From Kordia periserrulae (GTDB taxonomy: Bacteria; Bacteroidota; Bacteroidia; Flavobacteriales; Flavobacteriaceae): DNA of 64,000 nucleotides. Under the pieces are notes generated by a model. It worked only from the letters and a program-made list of their open reading frames with translations, did no database searches and was not told where the DNA came from. This document shows, one piece after another, positions 17,237-26,854 of this stretch. Within the stretch, counting starts at the first letter, position 1. Every line of letters begins with the position of its first letter. A program made the position numbers and the translations under genes. The stretch is taken from the NCBI RefSeq assembly GCF_003054265.1, contig NZ_QBKT01000004.1, positions 186,001-250,000 of the forward strand. Direction: 5' to 3'.

Positions 17237-18205
17237 TTAAAAGTTGTTGCTTAGGCTAAACGTAATGTTCTCTTTTCCATATCCATAACCGTCAAAAATA
17301 GCTTTAAAACTGCCATCTTTAAGTAAATGAATATCAATGTGATGCATTCCGTTTTTTGCCCAAGTATCTCCTTGATTTTTAAGAATTGGGTTATTTTTTA
17401 GTGATGTTTCTTTGTAATCTGTTTTTGAAATGGAATCGATGGAAAAACCATAGACAGCGCGACCGTACCCGCCAAAATGATCTTGCGCAAAGCGAATCCA
17501 TTGTCCGTCATACGTCAAAATTCTTCCCGCAGAGCGTGTATAATTTCCACTCAATATTGGTGATTTTGGATGTTCTGTCCATTCACCGTGTAAACTATCT
17601 GCGATGTACAAACGTAATTCTTTGTCTTCCGTAGCAAACAAATACGAAACATCGTCTTTTTCAAAATAGGTTGCGTCTACCAAGCGTTTGTCATTGATGA
17701 GTATTTTATCTACTTCCCAACCGAATGGAAAGTTCGTGGTTTTGTACAATCGCACTTGACTGTGACGCTTGGTTTCAGGAATCATGTACGTAACACTATC
17801 TTTTTCAAAAACCATTGGATAGGACAAGTGCACTGTTTCATCTAGCGCAATTCCGAGGTATTTCCATGTGCCATTTTCTTCTACTGCAACGCCAATATCG
17901 GCATGTGTTTCGCCCATGATTTCAAAAAAAGCATACCATTTTCCGTCTTTTTCGTGTAAAAACGGATCAGCCATGAGTACTTTTTCAGGAATTTCATTGG
18001 ATTCTCGATTAAAAACCTTCGCTTCAGACACATTCCACTGTAGTGGATTTTGACTAATTCCCGTCGCAATTGAATAATAGGCGCCTGTTATTTTTCGTCC
18101 AAAAAACGGCACAGGTTTTTTCATCACATAACAATACCCGATATATCCCGAAAAGAGAAATCCGAGGATGAATAGTATGATTGCTATTTTTTTTATGATT
18201 TTCAA
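17237..18205 (-). CDS. GINT1-N-like beta-propeller protein with N-terminal membrane anchor
   Basis: The protein is about 322 aa from a TTG at 18205. No ATG exists before a methionine at 18121, which would remove the transmembrane helix, so the start is uncertain. One hydrophobic helix (KKIAIILFILGFLFSGYIGY) is followed by repeated WY/F...E blades, including ADPFLHEKDGKWYAFFE. These resemble the N-terminal domain of glucosamine inositolphosphorylceramide transferase 1 found in bacterial sugar-modifying proteins. The open frame runs further upstream to 18259 through a REP-like element, giving the classic repeat-derived peptide SCLRRNDR, which is almost certainly not part of the protein. A role in glycan binding or transfer is inferred. 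Confidence 0.65.
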   Translation of the reverse strand: MKIIKKIAIILFILGFLFSGYIGYCYVMKKPVPFFGRKITGAYYSIATGISQNPLQWNVSEAKVFNRESNEIPEKVLMADPFLHEKDGKWYAFFEIMGETHADIGVAVEENGTWKYLGIALDETVHLSYPMVFEKDSVTYMIPETKRHSQVRLYKTTNFPFGWEVDKILINDKRLVDATYFEKDDVSYLFATEDKELRLYIADSLHGEWTEHPKSPILSGNYTRSAGRILTYDGQWIRFAQDHFGGYGRAVYGFSIDSISKTDYKETSLKNNPILKNQGDTWAKNGMHHIDIHLLKDGSFKAIFDGYGYGKENITFSLSNNF

Positions 18206-18223
18206 GTTCAATTTTATTTTTCT

Positions 18224-18298
18224 GTCATTCCTGCGTAGGCAGGAATCCACAAAGTCCAAGTATTTTCAAATTGGATTCCGCATCAAGTGCGGAATGAC
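18224..18298. repeat. REPIN-like doublet: two REP palindromes in inverted arrangement
   Basis: The element starts GTCATTCCTGCGTAGGCAGG and ends CCGCATCAAGTGCGGAATGAC. The outer ends (GTCATTCC/GGAATGAC) are inverted, and each half has its own hairpin (CCTGC/GCAGG and CCGCA/TGCGG). Confidence 0.75.
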
Positions 18299-18325
18299 AA
18301 CGATAAAAATACTATTCCCTAATAC

Positions 18326-19924
18326 CTAATGCCTAATTCCCGTATCATACAATCGCCATTTGCCTTTTTTATAGAGCAATTCAAAATCTGGTAAATCTAT
18401 ATAAATTAATACATATTCCACACCATAATCACGTAAAAATTGGTTTGACGCTTTGCGCGATAGTTTGTTGTAATTTTGATAGTCTTGATACCATTGTATA
18501 TAGCGCTTCGGATTTCCTTCAATGAGCATATTGGCGCCTTTACTGTCTAACACTACAGAACGTTGTCCGCCTGAACGACCAATGTCTGGCGCAAATAAAA
18601 TAGCATCTTTTGGAGTATTTTCTCGAATATAGAGTAAAACATCGTTTAAATCGTCACTTTCGTTCCCGTTTACAATGCTTCCAACCGATAAAGAATTTGG
18701 CAATACACGTCGAATGATATCATTTGATACGAATGGAATTTTGTCAAATTCATTGTGTTTTGCAACTACTAAGAGTAACAAATAAAAACCAACCGCGTAC
18801 GGAAATAGTTTTTGAATATTTTTTTCTCGTACTAACATCATCAATCCAAAAGCAATGGCAAAGTAAAAGGCGAGAATCAATAGTTTTTGCATGCGCACTA
18901 ACTGAAACGACATGCGAATATTGAGGTCAAAGACTGAATTTGCTGCCAATTCTACAAAGGTTGCTAAGTTTGGTAGTATGAATAGTAACGCGCTGAGAAT
19001 TAGCAAATATTTCACTCGCAATTTGTCTTGAGCAGTTCCTTTTAAATAAGCATACACGATACACGCAAAAACTACTGAGAAATAGGAACCATATTTTAAA
19101 GTGAGCCATTCTTTCCAAAAGGTTGTTGGTTCCGTTATAAAACTTGGATATTTGAGTGCTAAGGCTTCTTTGTACAACGCTACATCATAATCTGCAGTTA
19201 CCGAAACATTCGCCATATAATTGATGAAAAACGGCAGCATTCCAACAAAAATGATTCCTAAAAGGATTAGATTTTGCAGACTAACTATTGCTTTGAGTTG
19301 TTTCTTATTGAAATACGAATGTATTGCGATGTAACCGATAAAGAGCAAAATACCACTCAATCCTGTGATTGGATGAAAATTAAAGATCAATCCGACTAAA
19401 AATGCCGCTAGATATAGTTTTCGTTTGTTGCTAAAGTTAATTAACAAAAAAGGCAAAGGCATCATCGCATAATACACGACGCGTGGCAATAGTGACCATA
19501 AATCGGAAATTCCCCAATATTCAAAGCCTGGAACCCACACTATACCGCGCATAAAGACAGACACAAAGAAGGCTATCCAGAAGTTGTTGGTAATTTTAAA
19601 CAATAAAAAATACCATAACAAACCAAATAGAATGTGACAGATAAACGTCAAAATGTTTAACGCTTGCACATAGTTTCCATCGGTGAAATTGGCAAAAAAG
19701 CGTAAGGTTTCAATGTAAAAAGGCGTGTAATATTTTACGTTGTCCAAATCATTTGCAAAAGTATCATGCGGAAACAAACTCGGATCGTCCATTTTGAGAC
19801 ACACTGGAATGATGTTGTGCAAATCGGAACTCAAATGTGTTTCGTTCGCATCCAAATTCCCCAAATAATAGCCAAAAGCAATGCAAACATTTAGCAAAAT
19901 GACGATTAGGTGTTTGCTGTTCAT
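18326..19924 (-). CDS. Polytopic membrane protein, GT-C-like, of the polysaccharide cluster
   Basis: This 532-aa protein starts at the ATG at 19924; a GTG sits directly before it, and the upstream stop overlaps as GTGATG. It has about 10-12 hydrophobic segments. A long first extracytoplasmic loop contains DANETHLSSDLHN and LKMDDPSLFPHDTF, with acidic residues, as in GT-C transferases that use polyprenyl-linked sugars. A soluble C-terminal region of about 100 residues follows. No named family is recognised. The last few residues (GIRH, stop) fall in a repetitive CCTAAT-like tract, so the C-terminus may be altered. Role inferred: sugar transfer or assembly at the periplasmic face. Confidence 0.6.
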   Translation of the reverse strand: MNSKHLIVILLNVCIAFGYYLGNLDANETHLSSDLHNIIPVCLKMDDPSLFPHDTFANDLDNVKYYTPFYIETLRFFANFTDGNYVQALNILTFICHILFGLLWYFLLFKITNNFWIAFFVSVFMRGIVWVPGFEYWGISDLWSLLPRVVYYAMMPLPFLLINFSNKRKLYLAAFLVGLIFNFHPITGLSGILLFIGYIAIHSYFNKKQLKAIVSLQNLILLGIIFVGMLPFFINYMANVSVTADYDVALYKEALALKYPSFITEPTTFWKEWLTLKYGSYFSVVFACIVYAYLKGTAQDKLRVKYLLILSALLFILPNLATFVELAANSVFDLNIRMSFQLVRMQKLLILAFYFAIAFGLMMLVREKNIQKLFPYAVGFYLLLLVVAKHNEFDKIPFVSNDIIRRVLPNSLSVGSIVNGNESDDLNDVLLYIRENTPKDAILFAPDIGRSGGQRSVVLDSKGANMLIEGNPKRYIQWYQDYQNYNKLSRKASNQFLRDYGVEYVLIYIDLPDFELLYKKGKWRLYDTGIRH

Positions 19925-20877
19925 CACACAGATTTTGGAGCTTTTAGAATGTCAAATTGGATGGCTTGCAGCAATAACTGAAACCCGAGAATCAACGAAA
20001 CCGTAATGAGCATGATGGTTCCTGTTGGTGTGAGTTCGCCAATATTGTAGTAGTATATCCAGTTGTAAATTCCGAAAATAACTCCGAAGAGAAACATTGG
20101 CAATCCGAATAATAAATAAATAGACGCAATGTTAAAATCGTACACAAAATAACTTTTGATGATGCGTTTCCAAAAGGTTTTGGTCAGTTTTGGAATGAAA
20201 ATAAACGGAATTTTCCAGACTTTCATACTCGATTTTTCATCGCCATAATTGGCGGGCATTGGTACGTCTTTGATTCTAGCTTCATGAAAATACAATTCTG
20301 CAATGAGCGATGATTCAAAGAAATAATCGCGGTGAATGTTTTTAAAGTTGAGTTTCTTTAGCAAATCTACTCTCACCGCAAAAAAACCATTTGTCGGATC
20401 AAAATTATTCCAATAGCCAGAAGCTGCTTTGACTAAAAACGACAAGCCCAAATTGCCCACTTTTCGAACAAACGGCATTTGTCGCAAGGCTTTAAAGTCT
20501 TTGAAACGATTTCCTTTGGCGTATTCTGCTTTTTCTTCTAATAATGGTTGCAGTAATTCGGGAATGTATTTGCTGTCCATTTGATCGTCCGCATCTACTT
20601 TGATGACGAAATCAAGTTCCAATTCGATGGCTTTTTTAAAACCATTTTTTGTGGCACCACCAACACCTGAGTTTTTTTCGTTGCGAACAATCACAATTTT
20701 TTCACCCAATTCAGCTTGCGCAATCAGACTTTCAGGAATTGGTTCTTTGCCGCAATCGTCCACAATAATGACTTTATCAATAAATTCAGGCAACTTTCGC
20801 ACTACATTTTCAATGTGTTTTGCGGCGTTGTAGTACGGAATGACGACTCCTACAGTATGTTCAGCAACGTTTGTCAT
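19924..20877 (-). CDS. Glycosyltransferase family 2, polyprenyl-phosphate type
   Basis: This 317-aa protein has an N-terminal GT-A domain starting VGVVIPYYNAAKHIENV, with the DDC loop (VIIVDDCGKEP) and a DxD-type VIKVDADDQMD. The acceptor-side NGFFAVRVDLL and two C-terminal membrane helices fit DPM1/GtrB-like enzymes that make polyprenyl-phosphate sugars. It overlaps both neighbours by a few bases, so it is tightly co-translated with the GT-C-like protein that could use its product. Confidence 0.85.
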   Translation of the reverse strand: MTNVAEHTVGVVIPYYNAAKHIENVVRKLPEFIDKVIIVDDCGKEPIPESLIAQAELGEKIVIVRNEKNSGVGGATKNGFKKAIELELDFVIKVDADDQMDSKYIPELLQPLLEEKAEYAKGNRFKDFKALRQMPFVRKVGNLGLSFLVKAASGYWNNFDPTNGFFAVRVDLLKKLNFKNIHRDYFFESSLIAELYFHEARIKDVPMPANYGDEKSSMKVWKIPFIFIPKLTKTFWKRIIKSYFVYDFNIASIYLLFGLPMFLFGVIFGIYNWIYYYNIGELTPTGTIMLITVSLILGFQLLLQAIQFDILKAPKSV

Positions 20878-22190
20878 GTTTTTTTATAATATCGAGGGCT
20901 TACTAAAATGGCTGTTGCAAATAAAAACAGGCCCAATATAGCAAAAACAGGTCGGTAAACATACAATTGTTCGCCAAATAATAAGGTGACCATTGTTGCC
21001 AACACCAATCCTTTTAATACAATTCCCAGTTGTGTAAAGTTTGTAAATTCTAAGCTAAAGTAACTCGTCAACCATCGCACATAAAAGAACAATCCCACCA
21101 AACCAACTTCATTAATTAGCGTTAAATAGATGTTATGCGCCGAATTTCCTACCAAAATAAAGTTGTTAAAGCCAGAACCAAACGGCACAACATATACGTT
21201 TGTTAATAAATAATCGATATACATGAGCGAGAGGTTTTTCCGCCCTGAACCCAAATCTTCATACAATTGGTCTACGTTTCCTTGTGTAATTAGTGAAGGA
21301 TCGGATATTTTGCTAAATACACGTCCGTTGATGACATTTTCTATCATGGTGAAGATTTCTGAATTGTACATCGAAACAATTAAAAATCCTGCGCCAAGCA
21401 TGACGGACATGTAAATAAATTTTCCCGTTGAGCGGAAAAAGAAATATACCAAAAACACCAATAAACCCACGTAACTCGTTCGTGAACCGCTCAAACCTAA
21501 CGCAATTACAGCAAAGAGAATTCCCGCTAACAACATCAACTTGTTAACTCGTAATTCCTTCTGAATAAAAACACCGATAAACGTTATCAGCGAAATGTAC
21601 ATGACCATTCCCAGCACAATTTTATTCGGTCCTAAAATACCCGAAAGAAAACCTCCATAGGCTTTTCTGTCCAAATCGCTCCACAAGTACGGAATGACTC
21701 CAAAATGCTGTAAAAGCACGACCATCGCGGCAACAATCACCATGATAATGTGTAAATACACAAATTGTTTTAGCACTTTTCCGCGTCGCATTAAAATTAA
21801 AAAGAAGACAAACGAAAAGTAAAAAATCAGAAAGTGATACATAAACAAAGTTGTTCGTAAAATCCACGTCAAGCGTCCGTTTAGGTAACTGATGAAAAAG
21901 GTGAAAATCATCATGAACATGCACCAACGTATGAATGTCCACAAATAATACAGGTACTTTTTTTGGTTGATAAACCACAGAAGTACCATACGATGTTGGT
22001 AAAATTGATACAAAACCACCACGCCTACAAAATCATACAAACGCAATTCGTTATTTCCTGTAATGCTGTAATTGAACACCGCCACATTGTAGAAATACGA
22101 AATCAGAATCACGAACAACGTCAACTTTAGGAAACCAGATTTCCCAAGTATTGTTAGTTGTTTTTCCATGTATTCTGTGCGTGTTGCCAT
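20874..22190 (-). CDS. O-antigen ligase / polymerase family (Wzy-like) membrane protein
   Basis: This 438-aa protein has about 11-12 hydrophobic segments and a large periplasmic loop (about residues 300-350, containing GSGFNNFILVGNSAHNIYL). The asparagine/histidine motif NSAHNIYL is typical of the O-antigen ligase (Wzy_C/WaaL) superfamily, as is the preceding ALGLSGSRTSYVGLLVF segment. It either polymerises repeat units or ligates glycan to an acceptor. Its start overlaps the stop of the GT4 gene at 22190 (TAATG). Polymerase versus ligase cannot be decided from sequence. Confidence 0.82.
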   Translation of the reverse strand: MATRTEYMEKQLTILGKSGFLKLTLFVILISYFYNVAVFNYSITGNNELRLYDFVGVVVLYQFYQHRMVLLWFINQKKYLYYLWTFIRWCMFMMIFTFFISYLNGRLTWILRTTLFMYHFLIFYFSFVFFLILMRRGKVLKQFVYLHIIMVIVAAMVVLLQHFGVIPYLWSDLDRKAYGGFLSGILGPNKIVLGMVMYISLITFIGVFIQKELRVNKLMLLAGILFAVIALGLSGSRTSYVGLLVFLVYFFFRSTGKFIYMSVMLGAGFLIVSMYNSEIFTMIENVINGRVFSKISDPSLITQGNVDQLYEDLGSGRKNLSLMYIDYLLTNVYVVPFGSGFNNFILVGNSAHNIYLTLINEVGLVGLFFYVRWLTSYFSLEFTNFTQLGIVLKGLVLATMVTLLFGEQLYVYRPVFAILGLFLFATAILVSPRYYKKT

Positions 22191-23257
22191 TAGATTTCGT
22201 TGTAAAAACTCAGCAGTTGTTGTATGATTGCTTTTTGCGAAAAATGTTTTTGTACGTGTGTGTGTAATTGTTCCGCTTTCGCGAGACGTTCCTGTTGATT
22301 ATCTATTAAAAGCTGGAGTTTCTCTGCAAATACCTGTTCGTTTTTCGCAGGAACAAGATAGCCTTTCGTTTCGTCAGAAACAACTCTGTGACATTCGCCG
22401 ACATCGGTAGCGAGAACGGCAAGCTTGTGCAATCCATACTCTAACAATGCAATTGGCAACCCTTCTGATTTTGATGACAATACACCAATGTCACACTGAT
22501 TCAAAATGTTTGAAACATCTTCCCGACTTCCATATACAAACACAGAATCCTCCAATTGATGATCGTGAATAAACAATTTTAGCTGACGCGAATAGTCATC
22601 TTCAAAATCTTTTCCTACCAAATGCAGCGTCCAACCGTTTTTAGCAACCGTTTCAAACGCAAGTAATAGATTAAAATGATCTTTCTGTGGACGTAGATTT
22701 GCCAAACACACCATCCGTTTTCCATCAGTTCCTTGTAGTTTTGTTTGTGCCTTTACGGTTTCACTCTTTACAGGGAAATTCGACAAATAGATAACTTTTG
22801 AAACGGACAACTTCTTCTCTGCCCATTTTTTTAACTGTTGATTTACCGAAATAACGCCATTCATGGCGTATGAAGCAATTTTTAACATCAACGATTTTCG
22901 TTCAGCCAAAAACTCACTATTTCCATAATGATCATGCCAAATCATTTTAAATTTCGGATAGATTAATTTTGTCAAAAACACAATAAAAAAAGACGTTGCA
23001 TGCGCATGTACAATATCAATTTCGTTTTCTTTGATGTACTTTTTTAATCGTTTTATTGCACCAAAATCTAAGGTTCGTTTGCGTTCTAAAAATAAATAAC
23101 CAACATCTTCCGACACCTGATTTTTCAACATGCCTTCCTTCCGCGTTGCGCATAAAAACGAAGCGTCCACTTCACTCACCAACGCATTCGCATACGTAAC
23201 CGCCAGCTTTTCCGCGCCGCCAGTTTCGAGTGTGTCTATGATTTGAAGGGTTTTCAT
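22190..23257 (-). CDS. Glycosyltransferase family 4
   Basis: This 355-aa GT-B enzyme has an N-terminal MKTLQIIDTLETGGAEK (glycine-rich loop of GT4) and a C-terminal SEGLPIALLEYGLHKLAVLA motif. It is first in a sub-block of overlapping genes (23257 down to 15546). A repeat-filled 400-base spacer precedes it, with a CA-rich repeat tract immediately before its ATG. Confidence 0.86.
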   Translation of the reverse strand: MKTLQIIDTLETGGAEKLAVTYANALVSEVDASFLCATRKEGMLKNQVSEDVGYLFLERKRTLDFGAIKRLKKYIKENEIDIVHAHATSFFIVFLTKLIYPKFKMIWHDHYGNSEFLAERKSLMLKIASYAMNGVISVNQQLKKWAEKKLSVSKVIYLSNFPVKSETVKAQTKLQGTDGKRMVCLANLRPQKDHFNLLLAFETVAKNGWTLHLVGKDFEDDYSRQLKLFIHDHQLEDSVFVYGSREDVSNILNQCDIGVLSSKSEGLPIALLEYGLHKLAVLATDVGECHRVVSDETKGYLVPAKNEQVFAEKLQLLIDNQQERLAKAEQLHTHVQKHFSQKAIIQQLLSFYNEI

Positions 23258-23472
23258 TTTTTTTTGGTGTTGGGTGTTGGGTTTTAGGTTTTAGGTGTTA
23301 GGTTACTTTTTTATTATTGTCTATTCGTTTATTTGTTACTCATCACTCTTAACTCTTAACTCTTAACTTATAACTAGTTGCTGGTTGCTGGTTAAAAGTA
23401 CTTTTTCATTTTAAATTTTGCGGTTTTTTATTTTACATTTTTAACTTCGTTATTCGTCGATTTGTTTCAAAC

Positions 23473-23522
23473 CGTGAGATCGAGTGAAATTTCGTGGAAA
23501 TTTTGTATCGAGAACAGCTTTT
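23473..23522. repeat. Dispersed CGAGTGAAATTTCG...TATCGAGAACAGC element
   Basis: Near-identical over most of its length to 8368-8410, in the same orientation. Confidence 0.7.
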
Positions 23523-23546
23523 AAATTCATGTATTTTTTACTTCAT

Positions 23547-23614
23547 AGTACTTCTCGATATTTTTTTCCTTAATTTCGACAGGCTCAATGACAGGAAAAA
23601 CACTCGAAGTGACG
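23547..23614. repeat. Dispersed AGTACTTCTCGATA...CACTCGAAGTGACG element
   Basis: Same family as 15331-15399 and 34391-34437. It contains TTTCGACAGGCTCAATGACA internally. With 23473-23522 it forms a head-to-head pair. Confidence 0.7.
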
Positions 23615-23660
23615 TCTGACTTCATTCAAAATTTACAATTCAACACTCAACATTCAACAT

Positions 23661-24710
23661 TTATAATTCATCATTTTTAATCAAATCGTGGATTCTTGCG
23701 AAAAAACTGGTGAGTGTTAAATAGTCTTCCCAGAGTTTCCGATTGGCTTTTTGGATTTCTTCAAATGTTTGTTGAGTCATATTTTGGTGAAATTCTAACA
23801 ATCGCTGCTCCATTTCGTGTTCTTTTCCTTGCGGAATTCGGATACAATGTTGCGTCCAATCGATGATTCCTTCTAGCGGAAGCAAACAATCGGTATCAAT
23901 CAACACCGGAATTCGTCCCATAGCTATGGTTTGATAGAATCGAACTGAAAAATTTCCTGCACCACGCAAATTAAAAATATAATCGGAATCGTTCATATTT
24001 TCATAAAACTCATACGTTGTTTTATCTACAGAACGATTTGTCCGAACACCTGCACGATAACGCTCACGATACACAATATTCGTTTCTATTTCAGGATGTT
24101 TTTCCAGACGTTTTAGATATTTGTAACGCATAAATGGCGCGGCAAACCATTGTTGTGGCTCCAACAAACTTTTTCCCAAACGAAATTTTAGGTTTCTGTA
24201 GATAATCAATCCTATATCTTTCGCGGCTTTGAGTAAATTTGGCGTTGCCTGACCTACAAATCCAATCACAGGTTTGGCTGTTTTTACACGAATTTGATGC
24301 TCTTTTTTGTCAATATAATGCTCCAACGGATCTTTGAAAAACGCAGGAAACGAAATCTGATTTTTAAGTTTTTTACTCTTGTAACCACTATTTCGAAACA
24401 CATACACGTCTTTGTTGGTCGGCGTTACACCTTGATCTCCCGAAATATACGTTAACACTTTTAATTGTTTGTCGTGACATTCGTCGATGAACCGTTCAGC
24501 TTCTTGCTGTAAATTATGTTTTAAATAAAAATTCCAAGAAAATGGCAAAAACGCAACTTCGGCATTGTCAATGGAATCAACCAATTGATAATACTTTTTG
24601 ACTTCCGTAAATTCGTTTCGCTCGTCAAACAACAACGCATAAATCAGCGGAAACTTCTCTCCTTTCGGATGTTTCTCAATGAATTGCTTATCTGTATATA
24701 CGTGTAACAT
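23661..24710 (-). CDS. Exostosin-like (GT47) glycosyltransferase
   Basis: This 349-aa protein has the exostosin-family C-terminal core, with a FNLRGAGNFSVRFYQTIAMG segment and a following RIPVLIDTDCLLPLEG. No membrane segment is seen. Exostosin-like domains in bacteria occur in capsule and exopolysaccharide loci and are presumed inverting transferases. Start and stop overlap by one base with the GT4 gene upstream. Donor unknown. Confidence 0.78.
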   Translation of the reverse strand: MLHVYTDKQFIEKHPKGEKFPLIYALLFDERNEFTEVKKYYQLVDSIDNAEVAFLPFSWNFYLKHNLQQEAERFIDECHDKQLKVLTYISGDQGVTPTNKDVYVFRNSGYKSKKLKNQISFPAFFKDPLEHYIDKKEHQIRVKTAKPVIGFVGQATPNLLKAAKDIGLIIYRNLKFRLGKSLLEPQQWFAAPFMRYKYLKRLEKHPEIETNIVYRERYRAGVRTNRSVDKTTYEFYENMNDSDYIFNLRGAGNFSVRFYQTIAMGRIPVLIDTDCLLPLEGIIDWTQHCIRIPQGKEHEMEQRLLEFHQNMTQQTFEEIQKANRKLWEDYLTLTSFFARIHDLIKNDEL

Positions 24711-25825
24711 CAGAGCAAGGATTTGATTTCGGTTTCAAATGTATCTAATGTGTACATTCGACTCCATTCTACGGCTTTTTTTACTTTTTCTTGATATAAA
24801 TCTTCTGATTGTAATACCTTTTCAATTTCTGCAACAGCGCTTTCTACCGTCGGTTCAATTAAAATTCCACGATTTCCTTCGTCTAACATGTACGGAACGC
24901 ATGAAATTTTAGTCACAATTGGCAAACTTCCCCAAAACATGGCTTCTGCGACTACTTTTGGCCAACCTTCTGATTTAGACGGTAACATCATAAAATGAGC
25001 CGTTTTATGTACTTCTTTTACGGTTTCGGCTGTGACATTTCCATGTAAAATCACATGTTTTTCTAGTTGATGTTGCTTGATGTAATTTTCTAGTTCTTGT
25101 CGTTTTACACCATCACCAAACACATCCAATTGCACATTATAGTTGCGTTTGATGAGTTCTTCAATAATTTGAATTGTAAGCAACGGACGTTTTCCGGGCG
25201 ACAACGAACCGACAAAACTAAAGCGAATTGTATCTTTAAAAGTACGTTTTACAACAGCTTCTTTATCACTATCTCTATACGTAGCCGTAAAAAATGGTTT
25301 GATATTTTTCGTTTGCTGTTTCCAGTCGCCATACACCAAAACGTTCATATTTTTGGTAAGAAAGGTGTTGGAGAGTATCTTTTTTTGCAAGCGGTAACTT
25401 AGTGGTTGTTTGCTATTTGGATCCCAATTCCCAGCATATTTAGCTGTTTTTGTCTTTTTTGGGAAGAAAATTTGCGCCACACAACCTATCAATCCGATGT
25501 TTCCTGGACAACGCAAGTGAATGTGATCGGCTTTTCGCATGGCAGCAACGATTTTAAAAAAGATGATTGGCAACACCAAAAGCGTTTGTAAGCTTGACTT
25601 CAAACTCAACAAATTAAACGCGGGAATCTTCTTGAAATCAATCATATCATGTTGATACGCGCTATCAATCGGACGAATTTCTTTATCGGTTAACAACGGC
25701 GCTACAATTGTTACCGTATCCACATATTGTAACCACAAGTTCATTTCCTTCACATACGGCGCGTACGCAAAGTATGCCGAATCTTTTTCAGCATGTAAAA
25801 CGTGTGTGATGATTAGGAAATTCAT
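24710..25825 (-). CDS. Glycosyltransferase family 4
   Basis: This 371-aa GT-B protein has FSFVGSLSPGKRPLLTIQI at the domain boundary (typical GT4 start of the donor domain) and KSEGWPKVVAEAMFWGSLPI as the donor motif. The N-terminal domain is larger and includes a hydrophobic patch (LQTLLVLPIIFFKIVAAM) that may associate with membrane. It is part of a run of overlapping glycosyltransferase genes. Confidence 0.85.
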   Translation of the reverse strand: MNFLIITHVLHAEKDSAYFAYAPYVKEMNLWLQYVDTVTIVAPLLTDKEIRPIDSAYQHDMIDFKKIPAFNLLSLKSSLQTLLVLPIIFFKIVAAMRKADHIHLRCPGNIGLIGCVAQIFFPKKTKTAKYAGNWDPNSKQPLSYRLQKKILSNTFLTKNMNVLVYGDWKQQTKNIKPFFTATYRDSDKEAVVKRTFKDTIRFSFVGSLSPGKRPLLTIQIIEELIKRNYNVQLDVFGDGVKRQELENYIKQHQLEKHVILHGNVTAETVKEVHKTAHFMMLPSKSEGWPKVVAEAMFWGSLPIVTKISCVPYMLDEGNRGILIEPTVESAVAEIEKVLQSEDLYQEKVKKAVEWSRMYTLDTFETEIKSLL

Positions 25826-25850
25826 ATTAATTTATAGCTTTTAAGCTGTA

Positions 25851-26852
25851 CTAATTTTTTATTTTAGGTTTCTGAAACCATAACGAAAACCAGGCGAAAA
25901 ATCGTCCTGATGCTTCTGTAAAAGCCTCCTTTTTTTTAGATTGGGTAAATATATTTGTAAATCTGAGAAACGCCAAAAACAGCGTCGTAAGATTCCATTG
26001 TATTCTTGCTTTTAGCGAAGGTTTTGGATATTTTACACGCCACACATACCATCCATTCTTTACGACCATTTTTCCATATTGATACTGATTTGGACGTCCA
26101 GCCACATCGTGATGATGCTCTAATTTTGCAGTTGTATTTACGTATAGTTTTCCAAATTTGGAAACTCTCAGTGTAAAATCAGCATCTTCATACAATCCGT
26201 AGCCTTCAAAATACGTGGCGAATTTTGTTTTGTCCAAAACTTCCTTTTTAAACGAAGAAACCCCACCCATAAAGAGTTCTACGGGATAAATTTTATCCGT
26301 CGGCGGTAAAAAACTTACCGAACGACCATGTGCAAACGATGGTAAATAACACGGTTTGGTGTCGTCCAATAAACCTAGTTTTTTACGCAATCGGAAGCGT
26401 AACGGCTCTTTTCGGAACCATCCATCATACACGAAAGAAGTAGCAGAAGGTTTGGTGTTTTCTGTGATTTTCGTCCATGAAATTTCATTGGTTATATAAC
26501 CGCCAACACCTAATGCGTTTGGATGAATTGTATAGGTTTCTAGTAGATTTTTAAAGTAATTTTTGTCTAAAATCGTGTCATCATCTAAGAAACAAACGAT
26601 TTCACTGGTTTGAGAAACGTTTTTGATTCCAAAATTTCGTTGTTTGGTCAATCCGCGATTAGAATCATCTACTTTGAAATAATGTAAATTCTCGAACAAA
26701 TTTTGCTTCAACATTTCCTTCGTTTCGTCATTTCGAGAACCATCTACAATCAAGATTTCATTTGGATACACTATTTGCTTTGTAACCGATTGCAATAGTG
26801 TTTGCAAGGGTTTTGGACGCATGTATGTACAAATGATGAGTGTAAATTTCAT
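25851..26852 (-). CDS. Glycosyltransferase family 2
   Basis: This 333-aa GT-A enzyme has FTLIICTYMRPKPLQTLL at the start, LIVDGSRNDETKEML, and a DxD-like FLDDDTILDKNYF. The C-terminal half includes a GYGLYEDADFTLRVSK segment (acidic ED motif of GT2 catalytic bases) and a hydrophobic segment near the end. It sits 3 bases from the GT4 gene upstream. Confidence 0.85.
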   Translation of the reverse strand: MKFTLIICTYMRPKPLQTLLQSVTKQIVYPNEILIVDGSRNDETKEMLKQNLFENLHYFKVDDSNRGLTKQRNFGIKNVSQTSEIVCFLDDDTILDKNYFKNLLETYTIHPNALGVGGYITNEISWTKITENTKPSATSFVYDGWFRKEPLRFRLRKKLGLLDDTKPCYLPSFAHGRSVSFLPPTDKIYPVELFMGGVSSFKKEVLDKTKFATYFEGYGLYEDADFTLRVSKFGKLYVNTTAKLEHHHDVAGRPNQYQYGKMVVKNGWYVWRVKYPKPSLKARIQWNLTTLFLAFLRFTNIFTQSKKKEAFTEASGRFFAWFSLWFQKPKIKN

Positions 26853-26854
26853 AA

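Larger units (their letters stand above)
23258..23660. other. Repeat-filled spacer in polysaccharide cluster
   Basis: No gene. Next to the start codon is a GGTGTTGGGTTTTAGG-type tract (23264-23303). Then comes a CTCTTAACTCTTAACTCTTA microrepeat (23344-23370) and a doubled TTGCTGG (23380-23393). Two CGAGTG/CGAGAAGTA elements (23473-23522 and 23547-23614) follow, then an ATTCAACA tandem tract near 23640. Closely related tracts flank neuA, neuC and neuB. Confidence 0.75.

Noticed and set aside
21622-21978. 118-codon frame inside the O-antigen-ligase-like gene
   Set aside because: Alternative frame of a clear membrane protein on the same strand; no start context or domain.
23344-23393. CTCTTAA and TTGCTGG microrepeats as phase-variation tracts
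   Set aside because: They lie in a long spacer outside any reading frame and far from a clear promoter; no mechanism is visible.
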